This document shows, one piece after another, positions 56,458 to 64,000 of a stretch of DNA of 64,000 nucleotides. The position numbers and the translations under genes are program-made. The notes below the pieces were generated by a model that worked only from the letters and a program-made list of their open reading frames with translations, was not told the origin of the DNA and did not search any database. The DNA is from Jannaschia pagri (GTDB taxonomy: Bacteria; Pseudomonadota; Alphaproteobacteria; Rhodobacterales; Rhodobacteraceae), in the NCBI RefSeq assembly GCF_019655435.1, contig NZ_BPFH01000007.1:124001-188000 (forward strand), read 5' to 3'. The stretch's first letter is position 1. Every line of letters starts with the position of its first letter.

Positions 56458-57354
56458 ATGGACATTCAAGCAGACCTTCTCGCGTTTGCGGGTCAGAACG
56501 CAGTGATCATCGCGCTGGCGATCTTTGTGATCGTCTGCATTTTGATGGCCGTGCGCATCGTGCCCCAGTCGGACAAATTCGTGGTCGAACGGTTTGGACG
56601 CCTGCGCAGCGTGCTTGGCCCGGGGATCAACCTGATCGTCCCCTTTCTTGACCGGGTGGCCCACAAGGTCTCCATTCTGGAGCGGCAGCTGCCCAACGCC
56701 AGCCAAGACGCCATCACGCGGGACAACGTGCTGGTGCAGGTGGAAACCTCCGTTTTCTATCGCATCCTGCAGCCGGAGCGGACGGTTTACCGTATCCGCG
56801 ACGTGGATGCTGCCATCGCTACGACGGTCGCTGGTATCGTCCGGGCCGAGATCGGCATGATGGAGCTGGATGAGGTGCAGTCCAACCGCGCCCAATTAAT
56901 TCACAAGATCAAAGCCCAGGTCGAAGACGCCGTCGACGACTGGGGGATCGAGGTCACGCGGGCGGAGATCCTGGACGTGAACCTGGACAATGCGACCCGC
57001 GATGCCATGCTGCAGCAGTTGAACGCAGAGCGGGCGCGCCGCGCGCAGGTGACCGAGGCCGAAGGCGCAAAGCGGGCCGTTGAGTTGAACGCCGATGCGG
57101 AGCTGTACGCCGCCGAGCAGACCGCCAAGGCCCGCCGCATCGCCGCCGACGCCGAAGCCTACGCGACGGAGGTCGTGGCCCGTGCCATTGCCGACAACGG
57201 GCTGGAGGCTGCGCAATACCAAGTCGCGCTCAAACAGGTCGAAGCACTCAAGGCGCTGGGCGGCACCAGCGGATCCCAGACGGTCGTGGTCCCTGCCTCT
57301 GCGTTGGATGCCTTTGGTGAGGCGTTTAAGATGTTGAAGGGCCGTGGCCAATGA
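56458..57354 (+). CDS. SPFH/Band 7 membrane protein (stomatin-like)
   Basis: A 298-residue paraslipin/QmcA-like protein. One N-terminal helix (AVIIALAIFVIVCILMAV) is followed by the band 7 domain (IVPQSDKFVVERFGRLRSVLGPGINLIVPFLDRV, DAITRDNVLVQVETSVFYRI) and an Ala/Glu-rich coiled coil (RRAQVTEAEGAKRAVELNADAE). Such proteins scaffold membrane proteins and are usually paired with NfeD, as here; the NfeD gene overlaps it by 4 bp. Confidence 0.92.
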   Translation: MDIQADLLAFAGQNAVIIALAIFVIVCILMAVRIVPQSDKFVVERFGRLRSVLGPGINLIVPFLDRVAHKVSILERQLPNASQDAITRDNVLVQVETSVFYRILQPERTVYRIRDVDAAIATTVAGIVRAEIGMMELDEVQSNRAQLIHKIKAQVEDAVDDWGIEVTRAEILDVNLDNATRDAMLQQLNAERARRAQVTEAEGAKRAVELNADAELYAAEQTAKARRIAADAEAYATEVVARAIADNGLEAAQYQVALKQVEALKALGGTSGSQTVVVPASALDAFGEAFKMLKGRGQ

Positions 57355-57644
57355 TTTGGACGGCCTGGTGGGCCTGGGGCATCGCGGCTTTGATCCTCGG
57401 TGTGTTGGAGGTCTTGGCGCCGGGCTTCATCTTACTGGGCTTCGCCATCGGCGCCGGCCTTGTGGCGTTGGGCCTCGCGACCGGGGTCCTTGGCGGTCTG
57501 GTTGCCATATCGGGCGGCTATGGCGCAGCGGTCCTGTTTCTGATCTTCGCGATTGTGTCCCTGGTCGCTTGGCTGGCCCTGCGCGCGGGTTTTGGCGCCC
57601 CTGGGACGTCGGCCCAGACCTTCGACAAGGATGTAAACGACTGA
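57351..57644 (+). CDS. NfeD-like membrane protein (short form)
   Basis: A 97-residue protein with three hydrophobic segments (WWAWGIAALILGVLEVLAPGFILLGFAIGAGLVALGLA, VLFLIFAIVSLVAWLAL). LEVLAPGF is the NfeD-type motif. It lacks the C-terminal OB domain of longer NfeD proteins. Coupled by overlap to the SPFH gene, its known functional partner. Confidence 0.82.
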   Translation: MIWTAWWAWGIAALILGVLEVLAPGFILLGFAIGAGLVALGLATGVLGGLVAISGGYGAAVLFLIFAIVSLVAWLALRAGFGAPGTSAQTFDKDVND

Positions 57645-57704
57645 TCGCCAGGAACTGAGGCGCGGGTTGCCCGTTGTCCCTGCACAACCGTGCAGGAGAA
57701 AACG

Positions 57705-57920
57705 ATGGTTTCCGAACCCAACGACGCCCCCGTGCCCAATGCCAGTAAAGGCAGGTATTACATCGGTCTGGCCGTCGCCATTGTCCTTGGTGGCCTGCTG
57801 GTGCTGTTCGTCTTTCCGAACTTGGTGGCCCTGACCAACGAAGGCCCTGCCGTAGACGACGATTTTCAGGTGACCTTGCCCTCTGCCGATGGGCTGGAAC
57901 GGGTCGATCCGCTGGACTGA
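57705..57920 (+). CDS. Small single-helix membrane protein
   Basis: A 71-residue protein with one span (YYIGLAVAIVLGGLLVLFVFPNLVAL) and an acidic tail (EGPAVDDDFQVTLPSADGLERVDPLD). AGGAG precedes ATG 57705 by about seven bases. Family not recognised; converges on pyrF with a 7-bp gap. Confidence 0.65.
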   Translation: MVSEPNDAPVPNASKGRYYIGLAVAIVLGGLLVLFVFPNLVALTNEGPAVDDDFQVTLPSADGLERVDPLD

Positions 57921-57927
57921 CGCGGGT

Positions 57928-58638
57928 CTAGTGGTTTGGTCGTCTCGCCTGGTCGGATGACAGTTCCGCCAAAATGGCCTGCGCCGCCTCGCGCGCATCC
58001 GGGGCCCGCGTGATCGGGCGCCCGACGACCACATGATCCGCCCCGGCGCGGATCGCCTCTGCCGGGGTCATCACCCGCTTCTGATCGCCCAGATCCGATC
58101 CGACCGGACGCACGCCCGGTGTCACAATCAGCTTACCGTCCGCCTCGGGCAGGGCGCGGATGAGCGCGGCCTCCTGCGGGGAACAGATTACGCCGTCCGC
58201 CCCGGCCTCCAACGCGCGGGCCGCGCGCGTGGTCACGAGATCGGGGATATCCCCGGCGACGATCAGACCCTCGTCCAGGTCCTGGCGGTCGAGCGAGGTT
58301 AGGATCGTGACCCCGAGGATCTTCATATCGCCCTTGGCCTGGGCCGCGGCACGGACCACATGGGGGTCGCCATGCACGGTCAAGAAATCCAGGTCGAAGC
58401 GGGACAGGCCACGCACCGCCGCTTCGACAGTGTTCCCGATATCGAACAGCTTCATGTCGAGGAAAATGCGCTTCCCGTGGTCGGCCTTCAGCTCATTCGC
58501 AAGGGCCAGCCCGCCCCCCGTCAGCATCCCCAAGCCGATCTTGTAGAAGGAGACGGCCTCGCCCAGGCGGTCGGCGACCTGCAAACCGGTCAGCGCATCC
58601 GCCACATCTAGCGCGACGATCAAACGGTCATCGGACAT
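57928..58638 (-). CDS. pyrF: Orotidine 5'-phosphate decarboxylase
   Basis: A 236-residue TIM-barrel enzyme making UMP. The catalytic array is FLDMKLFDIGNTVEAAVRG (D-K-x-x-D), with VALDVADALTG at the N terminus and VTPGVRPVGSDLGDQKRVMTPAEAIRAGADHVVVGRPI at the phosphate-binding end. Normal length. Start at 58638. It stands alone. The 231 bp upstream (58639-58869) hold a perfect CCTCCGC-TAAC-GCGGAGG hairpin at 58761-58778 and no visible gene. Confidence 0.95.
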   Translation of the reverse strand: MSDDRLIVALDVADALTGLQVADRLGEAVSFYKIGLGMLTGGGLALANELKADHGKRIFLDMKLFDIGNTVEAAVRGLSRFDLDFLTVHGDPHVVRAAAQAKGDMKILGVTILTSLDRQDLDEGLIVAGDIPDLVTTRAARALEAGADGVICSPQEAALIRALPEADGKLIVTPGVRPVGSDLGDQKRVMTPAEAIRAGADHVVVGRPITRAPDAREAAQAILAELSSDQARRPNH

Positions 58639-58760
58639 GGGATTTTCCTCGCGACAATGGATGGAGCGGGGCCTATGGGTCCGGCCCGCGATTGTCTAGG
58701 GATGTTGCATGCCGACCGCCGCGACCGGGCCCGCCTTTGCCGTGTCGCAACTTGGGTTAC

Positions 58761-58778
58761 CCTCCGCTAACGCGGAGG
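58761..58778 (-). terminator. Hairpin downstream of the 65-aa orphan
   Basis: A perfect 7-bp stem CCTCCGC/GCGGAGG with loop TAAC, 92 bp past the stop of the minus-strand orphan gene and upstream of pyrF. It may end the orphan transcript. No T-run. Confidence 0.35.
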
Positions 58779-58869
58779 CGCGCATCGGCTCTCAACCGCT
58801 CTTGCCGATATCAATGGGGCTTTGAGCAAGCCCCTGACGTTCACGGCCAAAGAATGGCGCAGCGCGGGG

Positions 58870-59067
58870 TTAACAGTCAGCGGTTGCGGCCCGCGTCAGC
58901 CGTCGCACCGCCTCATCATGGGTCCGGATCGGCTGCGCAATGCGGAGCTGCATGTGCTGTCGGATCACCTCCCCGTTGGGCCTTCGACGGACCGCTGTGC
59001 CGGACAAGGTTCCCGCCATGGGATCGTGGCGAATGTGTTCGATGTAAATGATCGGGCGGACTGTCAT
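58870..59067 (-). CDS. 65-residue basic protein of unknown function
   Basis: A short Arg-rich protein (VRPIIYIEHIRHDPMAG, AVRRRPNGEVIRQHMQLRIAQPIRTHDEAVRRLTRAA). It is accepted because an AAGGAG ribosome site lies six bases before ATG 59067 and the composition is protein-like; the overlapping plus-strand frame has no ribosome site. No family recognised. Confidence 0.55.
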   Translation of the reverse strand: MTVRPIIYIEHIRHDPMAGTLSGTAVRRRPNGEVIRQHMQLRIAQPIRTHDEAVRRLTRAATADC

Positions 59068-59196
59068 TGCACGCTCCTTCCGGAACGCTAACGCGCCGCC
59101 GCGCGGGGTGGTTCCAGTGACCGGATCGACCGACGCGGGCGGTTCCCCCCTCAGCCTTGTCAGAGCCTAGCGGACCGGAGCCTAAGAGTTCGTAAA

Positions 59197-59616
59197 CTAT
59201 GGCTCGGTCTGTCCCATTTCGCAGATCAGGGCCCATTCAGCGGCCGTGACCGGTTGCACGGACAGGCGGCTGTTGCGCACGAGGACCATCTCAGCCAAAT
59301 CGTCGCGGCCCTTGATCTCCGCCAGCGTCACGGGCTGGGCAAACGGCCGAACGGCCCGGATATCCACGCAGTCCCACCGGCTGTCGTCCGTGGTGCTGTC
59401 AGGATGGGATTCGGCGCAGACCTCCACGATCCCGACCACCGCCTTTTCCCCTTGGCTATGGTAGAAGAACCCCCGGTCGCCGAGACGCATGTCCCGCATG
59501 AGGTTGCGGGCCTGGTAATTGCGGACGCCGTCCCATTCCTCTCCGACCTCGCCCTTGGCCACCTGATCCTGCCAAGACCAGACGCTGGGTTCGGATTTGA
59601 ACAGCCAGTATCTCAT
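59197..59616 (-). CDS. EVE-domain protein
   Basis: A 139-residue EVE (PUA-like, thymocyte nuclear protein 1 type) domain. It begins YWLFKSEPSVWSWQDQVAKGEVGEEWDGVRNYQARNLMRDMRLGDRGFFYHSQGEKAVVGIVEV, the family signature. EVE domains bind modified bases in DNA or RNA. It is the last gene of the tsaD-gpsA-yciI-EVE operon, overlapping yciI by 4 bp. Confidence 0.92.
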   Translation of the reverse strand: MRYWLFKSEPSVWSWQDQVAKGEVGEEWDGVRNYQARNLMRDMRLGDRGFFYHSQGEKAVVGIVEVCAESHPDSTTDDSRWDCVDIRAVRPFAQPVTLAEIKGRDDLAEMVLVRNSRLSVQPVTAAEWALICEMGQTEP

Positions 59617-59888
59617 CCACCGATCACGCGGTTCCAGGCTTCGATCCGGACGTCTTCGAACAGGCCCGCCTTGGCATAGGGGTCCGACGCGGCGAAGGCC
59701 TCTACGTGGGCGCGGTCGTCCGTGTCAAATAGAATGAGGGAGCCACACATCTCACCCGAGGCATTCACGAAGGGCCCGGCCTGCACGACGTGGGCATCGG
59801 CCTTCAGGTAGTCCACATGGGCCGCGCGGTTGGCTTTGCGGACGTCCAAGTGACCGGGTTTGTCGGTGCAGATCAGCGCGTGCATCAT
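59613..59888 (-). CDS. YciI family protein
   Basis: A 91-residue ferredoxin-like alpha+beta protein of the YciI (YCII) family, with HALICTDKPGHLDVRKANRAAHVDYLKA, GPFVNASGEMCGSLILFDTDDRAHVEAFAASDPYAKAGLFEDV. The His-Asp pair around AAHVDYL and SDPY matches the putative active site. Reaction unknown for most members. The start at 59888 overlaps the gpsA stop. Confidence 0.9.
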   Translation of the reverse strand: MMHALICTDKPGHLDVRKANRAAHVDYLKADAHVVQAGPFVNASGEMCGSLILFDTDDRAHVEAFAASDPYAKAGLFEDVRIEAWNRVIGG

Positions 59889-60844
59889 CGGGCATCTTCC
59901 GTTGTGAGGTCGCGGGCCAACAGGTCCGCCATGGCGTTTTCGACCGTCAGATCTCCGGCGACAAGGGCCACGGTCGCAGCGGTCACCGGCAGGTCTAGGC
60001 CATGTTTGCGGGCGAGCGCCAGGGCCGCCGTCGCGGTGGCAACGCCTTCGGTCGTGGCGGCTGGGCGGGGCGTACCGGCGCCAATGGCCTGGCCCAGGGC
60101 ATAGTTCCGTGACGCGGGCGAGGCGCAGGTCAGCGCCAAGTCGCCCAGGCCCGACAACCCCATGAGTGTCTCCGCCCGTGCACCCAGACACGTCGCGAGG
60201 CGCATCATTTCGGCCATGCCGCGGGTCATCAAGGCCGCGCGGGCCGATTCGCCCAGACCGGCGCCCATGGCGGCCCCACAGGCAATCGCGATCACGTTCT
60301 TTAGCGCCCCGCCCAGTTCGACCCCCATGGTATCCGTCGTTCGATAGAGCCGCAGCGTGGGTGTCGATAGGGCCGCCTGTAGGCTGGCTCCGACGCCATC
60401 ATCCGCGCAACCGAGTGCCAATGCGGTCGGCAGGCCCCCTGCGATGTCCTTCGCAAAGCTGGGCCCGGACAGGACAGCGGCGGGCACCTCCGGCAGATGG
60501 GCGCCGATCACCGTCGTCGGCCCCGTTAGGGTGGCCAGGTCGATGCCCTTACAAGCCGCCACAGTCGCGCCCGGGGACAGGGGCGCGATCAGCGGCAACA
60601 AGGCGCCCAGGCTCTGCATGGGCACGGCCAAGACCAAAAGCGTCGCCCCTCGCAGGTCCGCGAGCGACGACGTTGGTTGGACCGTTTCGGGCAGGGTCAC
60701 TCCAGGCAGGCGCGGGGCGTCGCGGTGTGTCTGCATCCGGGCCACTGCGGCGTCCGACCGGGCCCACAACCGGACCTCGCTGCGCGCGGCGAGGGTGATC
60801 GCCAAGGCGGTCCCGAACGCTCCAGCCCCAACGACACCGATCAT
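59885..60844 (-). CDS. gpsA: Glycerol-3-phosphate dehydrogenase [NAD(P)+]
   Basis: A 319-residue dehydrogenase that reduces DHAP to sn-glycerol-3-phosphate for phospholipids. The Rossmann loop is [37 protein letters not shown] and the catalytic Lys in [17 protein letters not shown] follow, and a long helical C domain with [12 protein letters not shown]. Overlaps tsaD and yciI by 4 bp each. Confidence 0.95.
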   Translation of the reverse strand: MIGVVGAGAFGTALAITLAARSEVRLWARSDAAVARMQTHRDAPRLPGVTLPETVQPTSSLADLRGATLLVLAVPMQSLGALLPLIAPLSPGATVAACKGIDLATLTGPTTVIGAHLPEVPAAVLSGPSFAKDIAGGLPTALALGCADDGVGASLQAALSTPTLRLYRTTDTMGVELGGALKNVIAIACGAAMGAGLGESARAALMTRGMAEMMRLATCLGARAETLMGLSGLGDLALTCASPASRNYALGQAIGAGTPRPAATTEGVATATAALALARKHGLDLPVTAATVALVAGDLTVENAMADLLARDLTTEDAR

Positions 60845-61923
60845 GCTTTGGCCCCGCGCTTGCCGGAGCCGAGCATCGGCGCCGACGCTGTGTCCAAGGG
60901 CCAGCGGGGTCTGGGCGTTAGGCTCAGATCATCCCGCGCCCCTGCGGCAAAGGCCTCTAGCCCGGCCCAGGCGATCATGGCTGCGTTGTCCGTACACAGG
61001 GCCAACGGCGGCGCGGTAAATGTGACGCCAGCCTCCGTCGCCACGTCTTGCAGGGCCGACCGGAGCGCGCCGTTGGCGGCAACACCACCCGCCACCGCCA
61101 GCGTCGAAACATCGGGGCAGGCGGCCAGCGCCCGGCGCGTCTTTTCGGCCAGCACATCCCGGACGGCCGATTGAAAGCCCAGACACAGGTCCGCACGGGC
61201 CGCCCTCGGCAGCCCCCCATGGGCCGCAATGAGGGTATCCCGCGCGCGCAACACGGCTGTCTTGAGGCCAGAGAAAGACAGATCCATGCCGGGTCGGTCC
61301 AGCAAAGGTCGGGGCAGGGGATGGGCGCGGTCCCCGTCTTTCGCGCAGGCCTCGACCGCCGGGCCGCCGGGTTGTGCCAAGCCCAGAAGGCGCGCGACCT
61401 TATCGAAGGCCTCGCCAGGGGCGTCGTCGATCGTTCCCCCCAACCTGGTAAAGGCCTGCGGCCCGTCTACCCGCAGAAACTGACAATGGCCGCCCGACAC
61501 CAGCAGCATCAGATAGGGATAGGCCGTGCCGTCGGTCAGTCGCGGCGTCAACGCATGCCCCGCCAGGTGGTTTACCCCCACCAGGGGCAGGCCCGTGGCC
61601 AGCGCCAAGCCCTTGGCGCACATCACGGCGGCCATAACGCCGCCGATCAGACCGGGACCGGCGGTGACGGCTATGGCATCGCAGGCCGATAGGTCGAGGC
61701 CCGCTTCGGCCAATGCCGCCTCCACGGCGATGTCGATCTTCTCTGCATGGGCCCGGGCGGCGATTTCGGGCACAACACCACCGAACGCCGCATGGAGCTC
61801 AGACTGACCAAGCACGACATTCGATAGGATGTGCGCAGAGCCGCTCGCGTCCCCGCGCACCACGGCAGCAGCGGTATCATCGCAAGAGCTTTCGAGGCCC
61901 AGAAGGGTCAGGTCTTGTGCCAT
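60841..61923 (-). CDS. tsaD: tRNA N6-threonylcarbamoyladenosine transferase component
   Basis: A 360-residue ASKHA protein (Kae1/YgjD) that transfers threonylcarbamoyl to A37 of ANN-decoding tRNAs. Key parts are [15 protein letters not shown], the AARAHAEKI region, metal-binding [46 protein letters not shown], and [12 protein letters not shown]. Start at MAQDLTLLG (61923). First gene of a four-gene overlapping operon, divergent from hemD with 56 bp between. Confidence 0.95.
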   Translation of the reverse strand: MAQDLTLLGLESSCDDTAAAVVRGDASGSAHILSNVVLGQSELHAAFGGVVPEIAARAHAEKIDIAVEAALAEAGLDLSACDAIAVTAGPGLIGGVMAAVMCAKGLALATGLPLVGVNHLAGHALTPRLTDGTAYPYLMLLVSGGHCQFLRVDGPQAFTRLGGTIDDAPGEAFDKVARLLGLAQPGGPAVEACAKDGDRAHPLPRPLLDRPGMDLSFSGLKTAVLRARDTLIAAHGGLPRAARADLCLGFQSAVRDVLAEKTRRALAACPDVSTLAVAGGVAANGALRSALQDVATEAGVTFTAPPLALCTDNAAMIAWAGLEAFAAGARDDLSLTPRPRWPLDTASAPMLGSGKRGAKA

Positions 61924-61979
61924 GGGGGAATGGGATCCACAGTTTCTGCACCGTCTATCCGTCGCCAAGGAGGGTGACA

Positions 61980-62687
61980 ATGTTGCCCGAAGGCGCGCCG
62001 CCCGTTCTCTTGACCCGCCCCGCCGCCGCGTCGGAGCGGTTGGCCCAATGGCTTCGCGGCAAGGGCGCGCAGGTCATCGTGTCGCCGCTGTTGGCGATCC
62101 GCTACGCGTCGCATTTGCCGGAGGTGCCAGGGGCTTTGGTGTTTACCTCGACCCACGGCGTTGCGGCCTATCGTGCACTGGGCGGGGCCGGGGGGCTACC
62201 CACATGGTGTGTGGGTCCACGGACCGCTGCGTCTGCACGACAGGCGGGGCTTGCCGTGCAGGGTGTGGCGCCCACGGCAGCGGCCCTGGCCAAAGACATT
62301 CCCGACGGTGCGCCCGCCCTGCTGCACCTGCGGGGCGCGGTCCAACGGGGCGATTTTGCTGCTGATCTGCGCGCACGGGGTCTGATCGCCGACAGCGCCG
62401 TTCTGTATCACCAAGACCCTCTGCCCCTGAGCCCGGCTGCTAAAGCGGCCCTGTCAGCGCCGATTGTCGTCCCGCTTTATTCGCCCAGGACGGCGACGCT
62501 CTTTGCCCAGGCCTGTCCCCCCGAGGCGTGGCCCCATGTCCAGGCAATCGGTCTCAGCCAGGCGGTTGTCGATCCCTTGCCAATTTCCGCGCCGATTGCT
62601 CGCAGACCGGACGGATCTGCCATGCGAGACGCGATCATGGTCGTACTCGGTGGATCGGCGGTTGAGGGGCAGCCGCGTTCGCTTTAG
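61980..62687 (+). CDS. hemD: Uroporphyrinogen-III synthase
   Basis: A 235-residue enzyme closing the tetrapyrrole ring. The family is poorly conserved, but [55 protein letters not shown] and [21 protein letters not shown] with [18 protein letters not shown] are the expected landmarks in order. AAGGAGGG precedes ATG 61980. hemC is not next to it here; tsaD lies directly upstream, divergent. Confidence 0.85.
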   Translation: MLPEGAPPVLLTRPAAASERLAQWLRGKGAQVIVSPLLAIRYASHLPEVPGALVFTSTHGVAAYRALGGAGGLPTWCVGPRTAASARQAGLAVQGVAPTAAALAKDIPDGAPALLHLRGAVQRGDFAADLRARGLIADSAVLYHQDPLPLSPAAKAALSAPIVVPLYSPRTATLFAQACPPEAWPHVQAIGLSQAVVDPLPISAPIARRPDGSAMRDAIMVVLGGSAVEGQPRSL

Positions 62688-62743
62688 GTGTAAGGCGCCT
62701 GCCCGGGTCCTGCCCCCGGATGTTGCGAGTCGGAGGGAACGCG

Positions 62744-64000
62744 TTGGCGCGCAAGTCAAAGAAGAATACCCGAACATCGAAACCGGACGTGGACCAGCAG
62801 GAGGTCGACACGACCGCCGTTGAGACACCGCCCGAAGACGTCGCTGAAGATACGGCCACCGTCGAAGATGCCATCATCGTGTCAGAGGCCGGTGGTGAAG
62901 ACCAATCCGTGCCTGACAGCCCACCGACAGAGGATCAAGCGAACGCGCTCGATGGGTCCGATGCCGGGACCGAGGCTGCCTCCGAGGGTGAGGCCTCCAC
63001 GCCCGAAGAGGTCACCCCCGAAGGCGGTGCGACCGAAGACACGCCGCCAGCGGATCTACCCGACGACACTGTCGAAGCCGACCCAGCCGAGACCAAAGAC
63101 GCAGACGTAGAGGCGCCGTCGGATGCCGAAGCGCAGCCTGATCAAGACGCGGATGCCGAGGCATCCCGCGACGACGACCAGACCGCTCCGCCCCAGGCGG
63201 AGCAGGAACCGGTCGGATCGCCGTCGCCTGTGCTCGCTCCTACTCCGGCACCCCAAGTGATCGAAAAGCGTGGCCCCGGGTTTGTTCCGCTGGTGCTGGG
63301 CGGCTTGATCGCGGGTGCCATCGGATATGCCATTCCCTTGTTCACCGCGTCGGACGCATCGGGTGATGATGGTCGCATCGCCGCGTTGGAGGCTGAGGTG
63401 GCTGCCATAGAGGTGCCCGAGGCCGTTGACCTTGGGGCATTGGAGGCGGCGCAGGCCGATCTTTCGGCCCGCTTGGATGCTTTGACGGCCCGTGTCGACG
63501 GACTGACTGTCGTCCCAGCATCGAGCGATGGGGACGTGGCTGCGGCCCCTGCGGTGATTGATCTGTCCGGGATCGAAGCGGGCCTCGCCGAGCTTGAGGA
63601 CCTGCCAGAGGCCCTGTCGGCGCTAGAGGCGCGGATAGATGCTCTGCCGCAGCCAGGCCCTGACCTGTCTGACCGGGTTGCCGAGGTTGAGGCGCGGTTG
63701 GATGCGCTCCGCGACGAAACCCAGGCCGTCGAAGCCACGGCCGAAGACTTGGCCCGCGAAGCGGCCCGCAACCAGCTCAAGATCGCCATCGACAGCGGCG
63801 CACCGTTTGCGGAGCCGCTGGCCGTTCTGGGCGATGCCCCTGAGGTTTTGACAGCCAACGCCGAAACCGGTGTGGCCACGGCCCGAACCCTCGCGGATGC
63901 CTTCCCCGAGGCCGCACGGGCCGCCTTGACCGAAGCGCGGCGGGTGGAGCCGGTTGACGGCAACCCGATCACAGCGTTCCTGCGCCGCCAGACCGGCGCC
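62744..64000 (+). CDS. Mitofilin (Mic60)-like membrane protein, N-terminal part
   Basis: Open to the right edge, at least 419 residues. It starts with TTG at 62744, six bases after GGAGGG, in ARKSKKNTRTSKPDVDQQ. A long acidic, proline-containing region (about 15-175) precedes one membrane helix (VPLVLGGLIAGAIGYAIPLF, about 180-200), then a coiled-coil-like helical region rich in ALEAEVAAIE and ALEARIDAL repeats. This layout after hemD is that of the COG4223/mitofilin proteins of alphaproteobacteria, relatives of mitochondrial Mic60 that shape inner membranes. The C-terminal mitofilin signature lies outside the window. Confidence 0.75.
   Translation, partial: MARKSKKNTRTSKPDVDQQEVDTTAVETPPEDVAEDTATVEDAIIVSEAGGEDQSVPDSPPTEDQANALDGSDAGTEAASEGEASTPEEVTPEGGATEDTPPADLPDDTVEADPAETKDADVEAPSDAEAQPDQDADAEASRDDDQTAPPQAEQEPVGSPSPVLAPTPAPQVIEKRGPGFVPLVLGGLIAGAIGYAIPLFTASDASGDDGRIAALEAEVAAIEVPEAVDLGALEAAQADLSARLDALTARVDGLTVVPASSDGDVAAAPAVIDLSGIEAGLAELEDLPEALSALEARIDALPQPGPDLSDRVAEVEARLDALRDETQAVEATAEDLAREAARNQLKIAIDSGAPFAEPLAVLGDAPEVLTANAETGVATARTLADAFPEAARAALTEARRVEPVDGNPITAFLRRQTGA

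Noticed and set aside
58822-59091. 89-codon plus-strand frame in the pyrF-EVE gap
   Set aside because: It overlaps the minus-strand 65-residue gene, has no ribosome site, and its composition is less protein-like.

Overview
The window looks like a chromosomal segment of a GC-rich alphaproteobacterium of the Rhodobacteraceae (Roseobacter group). The evidence is the complex I (nuo) cluster interleaved with Rhodobacterales-type small genes (DUF5333-like, DUF5337), a rpoE-chrR singlet-oxygen module beside its FAD oxidoreductase/DUF1365/transporter/SDR operon, a leucine-catabolism cluster, and a hemD-mitofilin pair. There is no insertion sequence, integrase, prophage or CRISPR array. All family assignments were made by eye from motifs and remembered families; no database search was run.

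Layout. 1-5.9 kb: glmS (truncated by the window edge) and glmU on the minus strand, a phosphoglycolate-phosphatase-like HAD, a DegT/DnrJ aminotransferase, a TetR regulator divergent from a small membrane protein, and a YiiX-like permuted papain-fold protein. 6.0-16.9 kb: a leucine/isovalerate degradation operon (ivd, mccB, mccA, GST, hmgL, membrane protein, enoyl-CoA hydratase). It is unusual in carrying a run of LprI/DUF1311-like secreted proteins, two of the neighbouring genes being decayed, and an array of four 90-bp tandem repeats full of small hairpins between mccB and an ASCH-domain gene. 17.1-18.2 kb: a lytic transglycosylase.

18.3-43.5 kb: all of nuoA-N, followed by birA, coaX and RNase J. 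The nuo run is split after nuoA by a divergent marR/metallo-hydrolase pair with twin palindromic operators. It also carries many small accessory genes: a GFA-like protein, small membrane proteins, a long NuoE whose C-terminal helix-hairpin-helix domain recurs in the next protein, three DUF5333-like exported proteins, MAPEG, two lipoproteins and a cysteine-free CMD protein.

43.6-49.1 kb: the singlet-oxygen locus. An ECF sigma factor (RpoE) and a ChrR-type anti-sigma factor are divergent from a four-gene oxidoreductase/transporter operon, with a matching TGATCC-N18-TA promoter-like signal on each strand. This ChrR lacks the HxxxCxxC zinc ligands of the anti-sigma domain but keeps the cupin metal site. 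49.1-57.9 kb: housekeeping and small envelope genes (CreA, RluA-type pseudouridine synthase, PPOX, AraC, 1-Cys peroxiredoxin, MarR, L36, tRNA-Val, N-formylglutamate amidohydrolase, DinB with an N-terminal zinc ribbon, SPFH/NfeD). 57.9-64.0 kb: pyrF, a 65-aa orphan, the tightly overlapping tsaD-gpsA-yciI-EVE operon, and divergently hemD followed by a mitofilin-like membrane protein that runs off the window.

Best candidates for something undescribed: the hairpin-rich 90-bp repeat array, the ChrR lacking its anti-sigma zinc site, the helix-hairpin-helix domain shared by NuoE and its neighbour, and the LprI-like gene series inside the leucine operon.
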